Assembly: GCF_011075055.1 (NCBI RefSeq)
Contig: NC_058155.1
Location: forward strand, 9,147,537-9,211,536
Reading direction: 5' to 3'
Length of the DNA stretch: 64,000 nt
Source: Mangifera indica
Taxonomy: Eukaryota; Streptophyta; Magnoliopsida; Sapindales; Anacardiaceae
The notes under the pieces are model-generated. The model saw nothing but the letters and a program-made list of their open reading frames with translations. It did no database searches and had not been told where the DNA came from. The position numbers and the translations under genes were made by a program. Below, one piece after another: positions 1 through 11,802 of the stretch. The first letter of the stretch is position 1, and each line of letters begins with the position of its first letter.

Positions 1-1668
1 TGAGTAAAATAATAAATTTAATATCCAAAAATTTTAAAAAAATTAAAAAGAATAACCATTTTACAATTTTCAACTTAATGCTCTAAGCATGAGAATTTAA
101 CTGTATAGAAATTCTAAAACTTGAATTCAGTCCCACAATTTTAGAAACCCTGATCGCCACCAAACAACTACAACTTGTCACTAATAGTTTTTTGACTCTC
201 GCAAACAATTTGTCCATTACAACCACACATAGAGACTTTACTTACAAGATAAAGATATCATTGATAGGCGTTGAAACCAACAAAATTGATGGAATGGGTT
301 TTTGACACGCACAAAGAAGGAACATGCAAAGAAAGAAAGCACAATACGAAGAATGTGACAGAAAACATTAGTGTTTTGATGAGAATGAAAGTTTTTTTTA
401 TCTATGAGAGTCATAATGACTCGATGGCAATCGTAATGACGTTAAAAAATCGATTAGACTTGCAATAAAAAGGTGAGAGATGATGAGTGCAAGAGAGATA
501 GTTGATTGTGAGATTAGGAGTATGAGATGGTTAGTTAGGGTAAGAGGTTAACTACTCAATGGTAGCAAGGAAAAAGGAGGTGTTGATACAATTTGATAAC
601 TAAATTATGTATGGTAATTTTAAAAACAAGTAATTAGGAATAATATAATAATTCAACTTCCTAGTAACGTGTTAGGGTTCTTTCCAATTATGTAAGCTTT
701 GGGTGAAAAACTATGATTCATGTATTCAACGGGTGAAAAAAGTGTTTTTAAATCAAGCCTTGGATGAGCAAATGTAATTCACTCAGCAAACCTGCGCAAG
801 TAAATTACAAATAAAATGCATTATTGCACACTATTAAAAAAAAAAAAAGAAAAAGTAAAGGAAAACTCTTCCTAGAACGGCATTCGTTGAATGATACTCA
901 GTATTTAGATTTTGGTAAGCAAATCATACTATATGCATAAACAATTAGCAAAAAATTATGTACAAATAATAATATATCCTCATGATTAAATATTATTTTA
1001 TTTTTTATTCAAAATCATCTAATCACTAAATATTCTTTATGCACAAATTTATATTTATTATTTGTATACAGTTTTATCGTTGGTGGGCATATGTATGATG
1101 TTGTATATCTTCGCGAAGATGCTACAATAATTCATTTAGATGCTCAAACAGAATACTCTGAAATTTCCCTCGTAATGTATCTGGATTCTGGAATATTTCT
1201 CTTTGGTGTTAAGATTTTCTGCAAGGTAATCTTCCAAATCCATTGATTTTTCAGCTCTGTGTGATCTAGTTTCAAGCACAGGAAGGTTTAAATTTTGTGA
1301 CGAGCTTAGTTACCATAATATGATAAAAACATTAGATTTTTGCCGAGCTCCCTACATATTTTTGCTTTACACGCCGAGTTTACTTACGATTGTGATTATC
1401 AATGGAAAAGAGTGACAGAGCAATAGGAAAAAGTTCTTCGAAATTTTAAACCAGACAATGAGGACAACACTTGGCCACAAACAATTGAAGAGTAGATAGT
1501 ATAACAAAATACAAACAACAACTTCAAAATCAGTCTCGGCCATCCACAGGTTGCAGCCAAATTCTGATGAAGCTTAGCGGCTGCTTTCTAACTGAACCGA
1601 ATTTTTCAGGATCATCGTGGGAAAAACCAGAGGTAATAATAATCTACCATAAATTGCTTTTGATTCCT
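1..1668. other. Intergenic, no gene recognised
   Basis: AT-rich sequence with short open frames that show no family resemblance. The only structure seen is a degenerate foldback element near 948-1078, listed separately, and an A-rich tract near 834-855. The right end (about 1490-1668) is probably the 3' untranslated region of the minus-strand DTM1-like gene. Confidence 0.6.
948..1078. repeat. Degenerate MITE copy (foldback family A)
   Basis: The two flanks are imperfect inverted copies (a motif like GTACAAATAATAAT on the left against its complement ending TTATTTGTATACAG on the right). The centre contains ATTCAAAATCATCTAATCAC, the reverse complement of the core seen in the copies at 11.7 kb and 23.3 kb. 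Ends are approximate and no clear target duplication was found. Confidence 0.4.
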
Positions 1669-2117
1669 TCAATTTGATACGAACATCCACCACTTGTATA
1701 AAGCAAACCCATAAATAATTGTGTACACCACCAGCCTCACAGGATAGATCCTATATCTGCAAATTTCAAACAGATTTTATACCCAATTATCAGCAAATTT
1801 ACAAACTAAAAGCTCATGAATACTTAAGGGAAAACAAAAACAGTAAAAAGGTAATCAGACCTTCTCAATAGGGAAACTTGTCTTTGAGCAAGAGCGAAGG
1901 CCCTTTCTTCAGCAGTAACGGGGTAGCACCATCTAGAGAAATCCCGGTCGAAGAAATCCCAGTCAGGCAATAAGATTCCGGCAATCCCCAAAACACCCAC
2001 AACGTAAGTGACCAACATCTTCTTCAAGCTCTGTGTGCATATCCCAACAATCAACATAACCACCGCCAGCCAAATCAGTGACGATCTTAGAGCCTCGTCA
2101 TTTCCTACCTGTGCCAT
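1669..2117 (-). CDS. DTM1-like small ER membrane protein (signal peptidase complex subunit 1-like)
   Basis: Two exons, 2117-1861 and 1756-1669, give a 114-residue protein. The start is the ATG at 2117, reading MAQVGNDEALRSS. The donor AAG|GTCTGA at 1860 and acceptor GCAG at 1757 join in phase to give LLRRYRIYPVRLVVYT. The C-terminus ends LYKWWMFVSN. Two hydrophobic segments near residues 14-50 and a third around residues 92-110 fit the SPC12/SPCS1-like topology, and the LLPDWDFFDRDFSRWC stretch is typical of plant DTM1 proteins. In rice DTM1 is an ER membrane protein needed for tapetum and meiocyte development (established knowledge). A role here is inferred from similarity only. Length is normal for the family and no lesion is seen. 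Confidence 0.85.
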
Positions 2118-2530
2118 CAAATATAATCTTAATTTCCTATATGGTTATTGCTTCAAGTCAATCATTAGAAAACAAAAACATCAAGGTTAGAGGATTTAGG
2201 AGAAAACTGGAATTTTTTTCTCGAAAAGAATGAAGTTGTTGGGGGAACTAATTGCGTTTAAATGCGACCCTCAACGACCTCTTTAATGTTGGAAACGTGT
2301 AGTGTGTTTACTTGTTGGTTATTCAGGTGATGAGAGGGTGTTAGATGGATGGGAATGGGATAGTTGAGTTTTGAGTAATGTTAATTTAAAACTTGAAAAG
2401 TAAGTCAGTGTCAGTCAGGACAAGCGAATGAGACTTGTAACTGCTTGGAACATGGATGAAGTCCAACAATTTATTACAAATTATGTTAACTGCAAGATGT
2501 TACTTCTACTTTAATTATGGTGGATCCGAA
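2118..2530. other. Upstream region of the DTM1-like gene
   Basis: About 400 bases between the DTM1-like start codon and the first hAT element. It should hold the 5' untranslated region and core promoter of the minus-strand gene. No convincing TATA box or other motif was recognised. Confidence 0.4.
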
Positions 2531-2538
2531 CCGAAAAC

Positions 2539-2900
2539 TAGGGCTGGATTTGAGCCGAGACGAGTTTGGCTCGCAGCCAGCTCGGGCTCGGTTCGGTTTT
2601 TTAATGGCCGGCTCGAGCTCGACTCAAGCCGGATTAGGCTCGGCTCGAGTTTGGCTCGTTTTCGGTTCGACTCGGTAACGGCTCGGCTCGGCTCGTTTTT
2701 CATATCAAAACGACACCATTTTGTGTATATATGAGATCAAAATGATGTCGTTTTGTATAAAAAATTTTTAAAAAAAATATACCGAGCTAACTCGAGCCAG
2801 CTCGGGCTCGATCGAGCCGAGCAGAGCCCGGCTCGTTTTGGGCTCGAACCGAGCCGAGCCGAGCTCAAGCTCGAGCTCGCTCGGCTCGAATCCAACCCTA
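2539..2900. mobile_element. hAT-type MITE, 362 bp, family B (GAGCTCGG-rich)
   Basis: Terminal inverted repeats TAGGGCTGGATTTGAGCCGA and, at the right end, the complement of TAGGGTTGGATTCGAGCCGA. It is flanked by a perfect 8-bp target duplication CCGAAAAC at 2531-2538 and 2901-2908, the hallmark of hAT insertion. The interior is dominated by GAGCC/GGCTC repeats and holds a central inverted AACGACACCATTTTG / AAAATGATGTCGTTTTG pair. It encodes nothing credible. The open frames across it are Ser/Arg-rich by-products of the repeat. A more decayed relative lies at 43419-43723. Confidence 0.92.
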
Positions 2901-2908
2901 CCGAAAAC

Positions 2909-5335
2909 GACAAATTCAAGTTTGAGAAGAAGAAAAAAAGAAAGAATTGTCAACAAGATAAATTCAAATATCGATGTCAACTAAGAACTGGACTTGAATG
3001 ATATGTATAATATATATGATTGATTGATCAATCATGATATCAGATGATACATGTAAGGTACCCACACTTTAACACTGAGAATTACCTATATATTTATGAC
3101 TATGAGTAATATCCATCATATCTTTAAATTTAGAATCTTTAACGGTAAAATCAACAGTTTCATCACCACGATCAACGTACCCTAATTCAAAATGTTTTCT
3201 TTCCATTAACATATTTAGTCCATTGCAATTTACAATAACTTTATATGGGGTATATATGCACATCATCTTCATCAATATTATAATTGGTATCATCTTCATT
3301 TGATCCTATTAGGATTCATCACCCTCTTTTATATCCTCTTACAGGTGTTAAACTTTAATATTAGTCCTTAAGGGAAAACGATATCGTTCTCTTAAATAGA
3401 TTAAAAGATCTACTATGCATATTTATTTTTTTAGTGAACAAGTTATCTTGTATATTTATGTGTTTCAGAACTAATTACTAACAATGTAATTCTTGATTTA
3501 ACCGTAATAGTCACAATATATGAACGAATTGTATCATTTTCTTTAAAAAAATAATAATACAAGCAACATCAGTATTATTTTTAATGTCATAACACATCTC
3601 ATTAATGATAATAATAGTTTCATTGTTATAGATAATGTCAAGCTTACAACCAATTCGTAGACATTACTCAATGTCTCAACTAATATCCCCTATGTCATAT
3701 CCAATTGTATTATTATCCTTAAAAAAAGGGACTTTTTAGATAACCCATTGTGAAATTTCAATCGGGGACCTTTTTGTATTACACAATGTAACATTTCTGT
3801 AGGACCTTTGTCCACTACATATAGTAAAATATCAATAAGCCCCACACATTTCATATTGTGAAATTCGATTAAAAAAGTATGAGCATCATGCATTTTGAGT
3901 TTCAATTAGACATACTATCAAATTTCTACCCAAATTTAAAAAATGTAATCAACACACTTAACAACAATACAAAATTATTCTATAAATGAAAATTTAAAGT
4001 TATTTTTGTGTTTAAATACTGGAATGTAACTGACTTTCTAATTCGGGTTCTAATATACTAAAATGAGACTTTTCAATTGCTATTGTTGGGATTACTTTTT
4101 TTGAATTAAAGTTTTGTTAAAGAATTAGAAACGAGAAAAATTTTGTAATTAACTTAGATAGTTGGTTATATTGATACTTTTATCAATCAAGCCTAGTGAA
4201 CTAGATTTAGTATGTTCAAAGTTGCGCCAAAAATCTTTTTGAACCTCGTGTTTTGAGTTTGAGTTTAATTTATTAATATTTTTTGGACTACAAACCTATT
4301 TTGTATTTATAGTTTGAAGAACTTAACAAATACACCTGTTCCTTACAAGATTGAAAACCCAACAAATACAACCCCTGCCATTTTTGGTTTTTTCATTTTC
4401 TTAAATTCAGTCAATATGTTTCTGCAAAAACCAAAAAATTCAACTCTATAAAATTCAATCAACACCAACCCACTACAACCAAAATATTGGGCCTCAACAC
4501 AAAAATTTTGGCTCAAACCCACAACTTGGAAGTTGAAGTGCTTCCCCCCACAATATTGTGTAATTGCATGACAAGTGAAGCTAAGAAGAGACAGGATAGA
4601 AGGTTGTTGAACTGATTGAATACATTGTTCATACAATTTAAATAAAGACATGTTCGATCAGTATCAGTACAAAATGAATCTCAACCCAAGCCTGCTTTAT
4701 CCACTCACCTCTCCAAAATAACATCCACTCCTACAACAATGAACCCATCTCACCACAGTTAATTTGACACAACCCACTTCTCCCTAGACACCGACCCTTT
4801 CAATCAGCTTTCGTCTCCACCATTCAATTTGCCATCACATCGATTCAGTTTTCCATCCATCGGAATTAGCATAAGAACATGGTTAAAATTTTGATGGACG
4901 ATTTGGGATTTGACCCACTTGATTTTGACAACAATTTCTAGGTGTTAATCTCATTCCTCGAACTACTTGAACCACCTGTTTGTTGTTAATCTCAGTCCTT
5001 TCCCCATGCTTCAGTTTTTCGTGGGTGGTTGTAGTGTTGATATATAATATTTTAACTTCCAACTTCAATTCATTCAATCAACAAATAAAAACTTCTCATT
5101 TGAATTGGTTATGGGATAGTTAACTTGAAATTTTTGCGAATCTCCAACACGTTGTCTTCTCTTCTTCGTCAACCTTCATCGGCATTCATGGAAACCTTGT
5201 AACAGTTCCAGTGTATCTTGATTCTGATGCTTAATCAAAGTGATGTCATTTTTAAGTAAAAATAGAGAGTTTTTGAAACAAATAATTACAGTAAAAAAGG
5301 TAAGGATTTGGAGTGATTGCAAGGGTGTTTAATAC
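2909..5335. other. Intergenic, no gene recognised
   Basis: About 2.4 kb of AT-rich DNA. A 76-codon minus frame (3299-3069) and a 71-codon minus frame (3905-3690) were inspected, and neither matches a family I know. The second is built on an imperfect repeated CAAAAAGGTCC-type segment. Nothing else was supported. Confidence 0.5.
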
Positions 5336-5343
5336 ATTTTTAC

Positions 5344-6327
5344 TAGACCTGGCCACGGGCAGGTTTGGCCCGTGAACCGGACCGAAACCGGCCCAGATAA
5401 ACCCGGAACCAGAACCGGCAGACCCGGAACCGGACTGAATCGGAACCGAAACCGTGGCTCTACGGTTCGGTTCCGGTTCACATAAATTGTAACCGTGGAA
5501 CCGCCGGTTCACACCGGTTTATGAATCGGGGGTTTACTGTGCTGAACCGAAAAAAATTTGAAATTTTTTTGATTTTTTTTTTTAATTTTATTTAAAAAGG
5601 CAACGGTTCCCTGTGCAGGGAACCGTTGCCTTTTGAAGGAAAAATTGCAGGGGACCAGGTCCCCTGCAATTTTCAGAAGTAGTCCCCTGCAATTTTTGGA
5701 ATTTCAATTCACCCCCCTATTTCTAATTTTTTTCAAAAAAGTTTTTTTTCTATATATACCCCTTTAAATTCTATTCTCTCAAATCTCAATCTCTCTACTC
5801 TCTCACTCAATCCTTCAAACTCTCATTCTCATTCTTTAAACTCTTTATATTCTCTCAATCTTTCAATTCAATCAAATTTTCTTAAATTTAATTAAATTCT
5901 TTCTTAATTTTTTATTAATTTCAATTTCAATTTTTTTTATACAATTCATAATTAATTATAGAATTTATTTCTATAATTAATTTTATTTATTATTTATTTA
6001 TTATCTTTTATAATTAATCATATAATTTATTTATATAATTAATTTTATTTATTTAAAAATTAGGAAGTTTAATTGAAAAATTAAGTCAAAGTCTTTCTTT
6101 TAAATTTCAATTATTGTAATTAATAATTTAAAAATTAAATCAAGATCATGTATTAGAATTGACGGTTCAATATCGGTTTCGAACCGGGGCCATGAACCGG
6201 AACCGACGGTTCCGAACCGTGGACGAACCGTCCTGTTACGGTTTCGGTTCAGGGTCCTTATATTTTCGAACTGTGAACCGGCGGTTCCGAACCGAAACCA
6301 GCGGTTCATGAACCGTGGCCAGGTCTA
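5344..6327. mobile_element. Non-autonomous hAT element, 984 bp, family C, copy 1
   Basis: Terminal inverted repeats TAGACCTGGCCACGG and CCGTGGCCAGGTCTA are perfect over 15 bp. The 8-bp target duplication ATTTTTAC lies at 5336-5343 and 6328-6335 and is perfect. Subterminal regions are packed with GAACCGG/CCGGTTC repeats. The centre has a strong hairpin (AAAGGCAACGGTTCCCTG with its complement, about 5597-5634) and a second one built on TTGCAGGGGACC. No transposase frame is present. A near-identical copy in opposite orientation is nested in the Gypsy element at 33354-34338. Confidence 0.95.
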
Positions 6328-6335
6328 ATTTTTAC

Positions 6336-9143
6336 TTTTGTAATTTTCTCTCTAGATCAATCATCATATTTTATAACTAAATCCATATTTTTAACTAACA
6401 ATATTGCAATTACTATTATACCCTTTGTTTGTTATAGTTCACAAAAAATTTTTGGACAGAACATAAGAATTTATATTTTTTCAGCTTTAAGGATGATAAT
6501 TTTTCGTTTTGACACGATATGAATGGGAAATAGTGGTTATCCCTAATTTGAAATTAAATGACAAAAATCTTGGCGATACCTGTTTATACATGTACTTAAA
6601 TATATTTATTTATTCTAAGTGTAGATTATATTTGAACCCCACTAGTTTTATTTTGTACAAGAGGTGGATTAGGTCTAATCCTCTACTTTCTGGAAGAGTA
6701 AAAGGTCAATTAGAGCTTCATAAGCCTAACTAGGCAGTAAAAAAGTCAAGTAGGTTTTCTTGAGATTTCTTTCATCTTCATAGTCTTAATTAGGTCACCC
6801 ATGAGAGACTTAATCAAACAAGTTATTAGTTTCTGAAACACCTTCTAACTGTCTCCACTTTTTCATCACCTCCTCTCTGCAACAATCTTCATTCAGAAGC
6901 CATTTTCAATTGCTTGCTGAATAATTCAACCGTCAACATCAAGGCCCTAAACCCTAATCTGTGTCTCAACAAAAAGACGAAATACAGATTAAAAATAATA
7001 ACAACTAGGAGTTGAATTCAACAGCAGTGAGAAAGCTAAGTTATTTAAGGTAGACAGCTGACAGTAGCAAATCTTTTGGGTAAAATGTGCTGCATGTCAT
7101 GCAGATAGAAAGACAGAGACACAAATATATATCTAATAAAAATATTATTAACATTTAAGAGCCAATCTGAGGGCAGTAAGTAAGTGAGTAGATGTTCAGG
7201 AAGTCAGGTTTTTAGATGTATTAGTTAGTAACCCATTAAAACAAGCAAATCAGTTTGTTTAGCTGAATCTTGAAACAAATTTGGTTCATATGTTAACTTT
7301 AGGTGACATCACTTCGCCAATTTTTTCAAAACCATATATTTGGTCTACTCAACAAGGTACCTCGGTTGAACACTCTCTCTCTCTCTCTTCATCTATGTTT
7401 GAACCGTTTATTAACTAATGTAACAAAGTAAAGATGATAGCAAGGTGGTAGAGGTCAAATACTTAAATCTTATCTCCGTCATTACAGGGAAAACTTTTCT
7501 CTGTTCCTCTCTTGTTTTCGATATGGGAATAATAGGAAATTATTGTCTTCTTCTCTTGAGGAAAAATTCTCTTCCTTAATTTCTCCCATTTATGCGGAAA
7601 AAGTTATCTATACTCTCCCTTTTTCATCTCACGAGAAAAATAATATAATATTTATTAGATGTTAGAACGTATCTATAATAATTTAGAATTTATAAAAGTA
7701 ATTCAATAATATATAGGAGAGAGAATGAACGGATCAATGATGTAGTTATTCTTGTTCTTAACCGAAAGAATTTTAGTTATTTTTATTATATCTCCCTCTC
7801 TATTTGAGAATTTCCTTTCCATTTGAAGAGGGACAAACTGAAAATCCATTTTCACGGACAGAATTGTCGTTTACGATATCTGCCACAAAGGAGATAGGAA
7901 ATATTGGGGAACTTTTGCAGCATGTGATTAATACAAATTACGCAATGAATACAATAACAGGGAAAATGGTCTCGCTCGTTCCTCTAGCTGTTGGCAATTG
8001 ATTGTGACGCTAATTAAGTTGACAAACAAAACAGTAAGAATTAAGTAGCTCTGAAAGATCGCTGTTTAGCTTATATAATAAGTAAACACTGCCCTCAAAC
8101 AAATAGTAATCAGAGTTTAAGGTATGCTGCGGGATATAACCTTCTACTTTACTAGTTGATTTAAAATCAAAGGATACCCAGAGAAAGGAAATTTTGTAAT
8201 AGAACAAGAAGAATGAGGACAAGAAATTGGGTAGGAATATTGCAATTAAACTATTCTTAAGCGTGTGAAGAATCTCTTCATGGGTTACAAAATTATTGGT
8301 CAATTTTGTACTGTTTCTACATCAACTTTCCCTCAACTAAGCACTACAACCCGGACTAACGTCATTTCTGTCTTACATTATTTTCTATTTTTATGTCGAA
8401 TCGCAGACATTATCTCTGAGGAACACCCCAGCTTGCTCAGTTTTTTATAAAGGTACAAGTTGCAATAAAATAATTTAATCCCTGTACGTAGATCACTAAG
8501 TTCTTATAAAATCCAAAGACCAAACGTGAGTGGTTGGAAGCCATGCAAACGATGACGAAATTAAGATCCTCTTCTTGATGGCATGCCCAAAAATGACATT
8601 TTTTTAAGAGAAAATTTTATTTCAATCGGATTTTTTTTTTTGAAATTAGAAAATTTTATTCCGCAAGTACAGAACTAACCCGGGAGAAATTGAATTTTGT
8701 TGGCTTTAATTTAAAAGGTGGAGCGACCAAAATTATTAAACATTTAATTGAATCTGTTGCATAAATAATGGAATTGTTTTATCAGAAAAGAGTGAATACA
8801 TGCATACATACGCAAACAAATATATATAATAAATAATTTTATTAGAAAATTTCGTTTATGCCTCTTAATTATTGCATTGTACATTTTTTTTTAATTAATC
8901 TATACTCTTGGTAAACACTTCTTTTTATTTTATTTTCAATCTATAGTCTAGGTGATTTCGTGTGAATTAAATGTAGAAGGATATAATTTGTGACTTCGGG
9001 AAAATGGTATCTGAGTTAATTTAGGGACAATGGGATGAAGAGTCTAATCTAGATCTGCCAACCATGCAGTTAATTAAGTGTAAAATATTTTTTATTTGAA
9101 TGAAGTGGGACAGGAAGTAAGTGAAGGCCACCTAAAGATTGTG
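6336..9143. other. Intergenic upstream of the MYB gene
   Basis: About 2.8 kb without a recognised gene. It is AT-rich with a short CT microsatellite near 7374-7388. Open frames of 60-97 codons here (for example 8010-8303 minus) show no family resemblance. The right end is the promoter region of the MYB93-like gene. Confidence 0.5.
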
Positions 9144-9151
9144 TATAAATA
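9144..9151 (+). promoter_or_regulatory. TATA box of the MYB93-like gene
   Basis: TATAAATA 59 bases before the first base of the MYB ATG. A start about 30 bases downstream would give a 5' untranslated leader of roughly 30-35 nt. Position and consensus are good, but transcription start is inferred. Confidence 0.65.
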
Positions 9152-9209
9152 GTTTTGGTGGTGGAGCTGGGAAGCAACCTAAGTCAGCATAAAGAAACTG
9201 GAAGTGAAT

Positions 9210-10378
9210 ATGGGAAGATCTCCTTGTTGTGATGAAAATGGCCTCAAGAAAGGCCCCTGGACTCCTGAAGAAGACCAAAAACTTGTGCAACATATTGAAA
9301 AGCATGGCCATGGAAGCTGGAGAGCTCTCCCCAAGCTTGCAGGTCTCTCGAACTTATTGAAAGCACCCTTCAAATCTTCTGTCCAGGCTTATTTCCTTCC
9401 CTAATTTTTTTGTTACTTTTTGCAGGCCTTAACAGATGTGGCAAGAGCTGCAGGTTAAGATGGACGAATTACCTGAGGCCTGATATCAAGAGAGGAAAAT
9501 TTTCTCAAGAGGAAGAACAAACAATTCTTCATCTACATTCCATCCTCGGGAACAAGTAATTTTTCTATACTTCTATTAGATTTTAATTATTACAACTTTC
9601 TAATATGTCTCACAGGTTTTTTTTTTTTTTTTGGTTCATCAGGTGGTCCGCAATTGCAACGCATCTACCAGGCCGGACTGATAATGAAATAAAAAATTTC
9701 TGGAACACGCATTTGAAGAAGAAGTTGATTCAGATGGGAATCGATCCAATGACTCACCAGCCAAGAACCGACCTATTTTCCAGCTTGCCTCAACTGATAG
9801 CACTGGCAAACCTCATAGAGCACCATCAAATGGATGAACAATCTTTGAGATTACAAGCAGAAGCCGTTCAGGTGGCAAAGTTTCAATATTTACAGCATCT
9901 TCTCCAATCTGCAGCTTCAGCCACTACCAACGTATATGGCCAAAACGGCATTACAGACATGGAGGCTCTTAATTTATTCAGTTCGATTCCTCCCGTTAAA
10001 GAAACCCCAGTTTTGAATTCACCAGAAATAAATAATCCAGCTTCGTTTTCTCAGCTGGGAATCGCTACCTCTCAACCACTCCACCATCCAGGTCCATTAT
10101 CTCATTTATTTGACCCACAAGTCCCTTTCAATTTTCAACCATTGTTGAATAATAGTGAGATAGGCCAATGCTCTAATGGCTTAACAATGGTCAACCAAAG
10201 TACTAACCCAGCCGATCACTCATCGTGGTTTCCTTCTGCAAATCCTTATCCATCTGTAACTGAAACATCGATAAGCAATCCAGGAGATGCAAGCAGCACT
10301 TCCAGCTATGGCGGGGGGTCTTCTTCATATTGGCCTGAATTTTATTTTGAAGATTCTATAATGCAAGAAATTTCCTAG
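9210..10378 (+). CDS. MYB93: R2R3-MYB transcription factor, MYB93/MYB92/MYB53 (subgroup 24) type
   Basis: Three exons, 9210-9342, 9426-9555 and 9643-10378, encode 332 residues. Exon sizes of 133 and 130 bp are the classic R2R3-MYB pattern. The ATG at 9210 gives the standard [17 protein letters not shown] start; R2 spans about residues 14-61 and R3 about 67-112. R3 contains the [16 protein letters not shown] helix, followed by [19 protein letters not shown]. The C-terminus ([28 protein letters not shown]) matches my memory of AtMYB93 and its sisters. That group controls suberin deposition and, for MYB93, lateral root development in Arabidopsis (established). The same role here is inference. 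Intron 2 has a 17-T tract just before its acceptor. No lesions. Which of the three paralogues is the true orthologue is not settled, though local gene order favours MYB93. Confidence 0.93.
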
Positions 10379-11060
10379 TCATTACAGTTCAAGAGGTTTG
10401 AAGTTGCATCAAGCGTCTTATGTAAGTTTTCTGTCTCTCTGTAATCGGTCATCTTTCATAATCTTATAGGTATGTAAATGTATAAGCAATCTTACTTCCA
10501 TGTACACATGAGTAAATTTATATATGCAGGATACAGGAATCTGAAGATATACATATACATACCTATCATGTAGATAACAGACATTGGAAGAGTAATTATC
10601 TGTTATTTTTTCACTTGTTTTACCCGATATATGACAGTGTTGTCTTTCCATTCATGAAATAGAGTAATATAATTAAGTTTGTCACCTCTATGTTGCTGTT
10701 TTTATTTATTTTTTATTTTTGATGATAATGGTTGTGGTTGTCAAGGTGTGCTTTGAAAGTTAGAAAGCCAGTTCGGATAGGATTAGTAAAATTTATAGGG
10801 TATTAGAATTTTTAGAAAGACGGTTTAAGTTCGAGCCAGGCTTTCTTCCTACTTTTTTCACAACTTCACAACATGTGCAACCCATGCATTCAACCTTATG
10901 AAGTTTAGAGAAAGCACCTAACTGCTCCCAAAAATCCGTGCATAAAATGTTGAGATGCCCATGTCTTCTTGTTGAGTATATTGCTCAATTCTCACTTGAT
11001 TTCTTGAATCCTCCAACCACTATCTTGTAAGAACCTTTTCTCCAATTCTTTCCATATTGC
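10379..11060. other. 3' flank of the MYB gene and intergenic DNA
   Basis: The first 200-300 bases are probably the MYB 3' untranslated region. The rest shows no gene, except that the right part may belong to the same retroelement remnant as the copia gag fragment that follows. Confidence 0.4.
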
Positions 11061-11064
11061 TCAA

Positions 11065-11300
11065 TTAAGTTGTATCCTGATATATCACACTATCTTGTAA
11101 TTCTTCGTTGAGGAGATGAATTTCCAAGACATTGCTTATTACCATATAATTATGAGTAATCCAATCTACCTCTTCTAGATCTCCTTTCGTTGGTTTGGAA
11201 AGCCTTCCATCAACGAAGACCGTCTTTTGTTTAGATATGAGTACATTCATAATAACTCTTCTCCAGGTTGAGTAGTTGGTTCCCATGAGTGACCAACTAA
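11065..11300 (-). pseudogene. Copia-type gag fragment (UBN2/DUF4219-like)
   Basis: The minus frame includes GTNYSTWRRVIMNVLISKQK followed by FVDGRLSKP, the N-terminal signature of Ty1/Copia gag polyproteins (a NYSTW-type motif followed by a K..FVDG motif). About 73 codons remain, ending in a stop at 11065-11067. No LTRs, protease, integrase or reverse transcriptase were seen nearby, so this is a relic rather than an element. Confidence 0.6.
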
Positions 11301-11635
11301 TCTCTCTCTACATTTGTCCAAATTGCTCAATAGATAATAAGAAACTTTTCCAACCTTGTTACTGACAACTACTGCTGTATTTGTCATAATTCTTCGCAAC
11401 TATGATTAAACAATTTTCAAATATTTTAAAAGTACTCTGACACAACGAAAAATATAAGAACCATTTTTTCTCTATGTATATTTTCATAAGAATAGTACAG
11501 TATATATACAAGAATAGAGAATTAAAAACTTGCCCAAATTCAAAAAAAAAAAAATCTAAATAAGAAAATATGAAGAATAAGGAAACATAAATATCTTTCA
11601 AATTAGCATCTTGAAAGGAAATATGAAGATCAATA

Positions 11636-11802
11636 AAACTATATATACATATTTTTTATATACAAATGTGTATATATATATATATGTGTCATGATTTAAA
11701 TGAGTGATTTTGAATTAATGATAAATTAACACTCAATCACATAATGACACATATATATGTTTATATATTTGTGTACCAAAAATATGTATACATAATATTA
11801 CT
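11636..11802. repeat. MITE, foldback family A
   Basis: About 165 bp with roughly 50-bp imperfect terminal inverted repeats (TATACATATTTTT and ATATGTGTCAT motifs appear on both arms) around a core GATTTTGAATTAATGATAAA then ACTCAATCACATAATGACAC. The same core recurs at about 23.3 kb and, inverted, near 1.0 kb. Exact ends and target duplication are uncertain. Confidence 0.6.

Noticed and set aside
271..468. 65-codon plus frame
   Set aside because: Short, AT-rich, no signal, domain or splice context. Indistinguishable from chance.
2456..3001. Several Ser/Arg/Leu-rich open frames on both strands
   Set aside because: They lie within the family-B hAT element and are produced by its GAGCC/GGCTC repeats. 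There is no protein family resemblance.
3069..3299. 76-codon minus frame with a possible transposase N-terminal look
   Set aside because: Only a vague resemblance to plant MULE-type N-terminal regions. No terminal repeats or further domains nearby.
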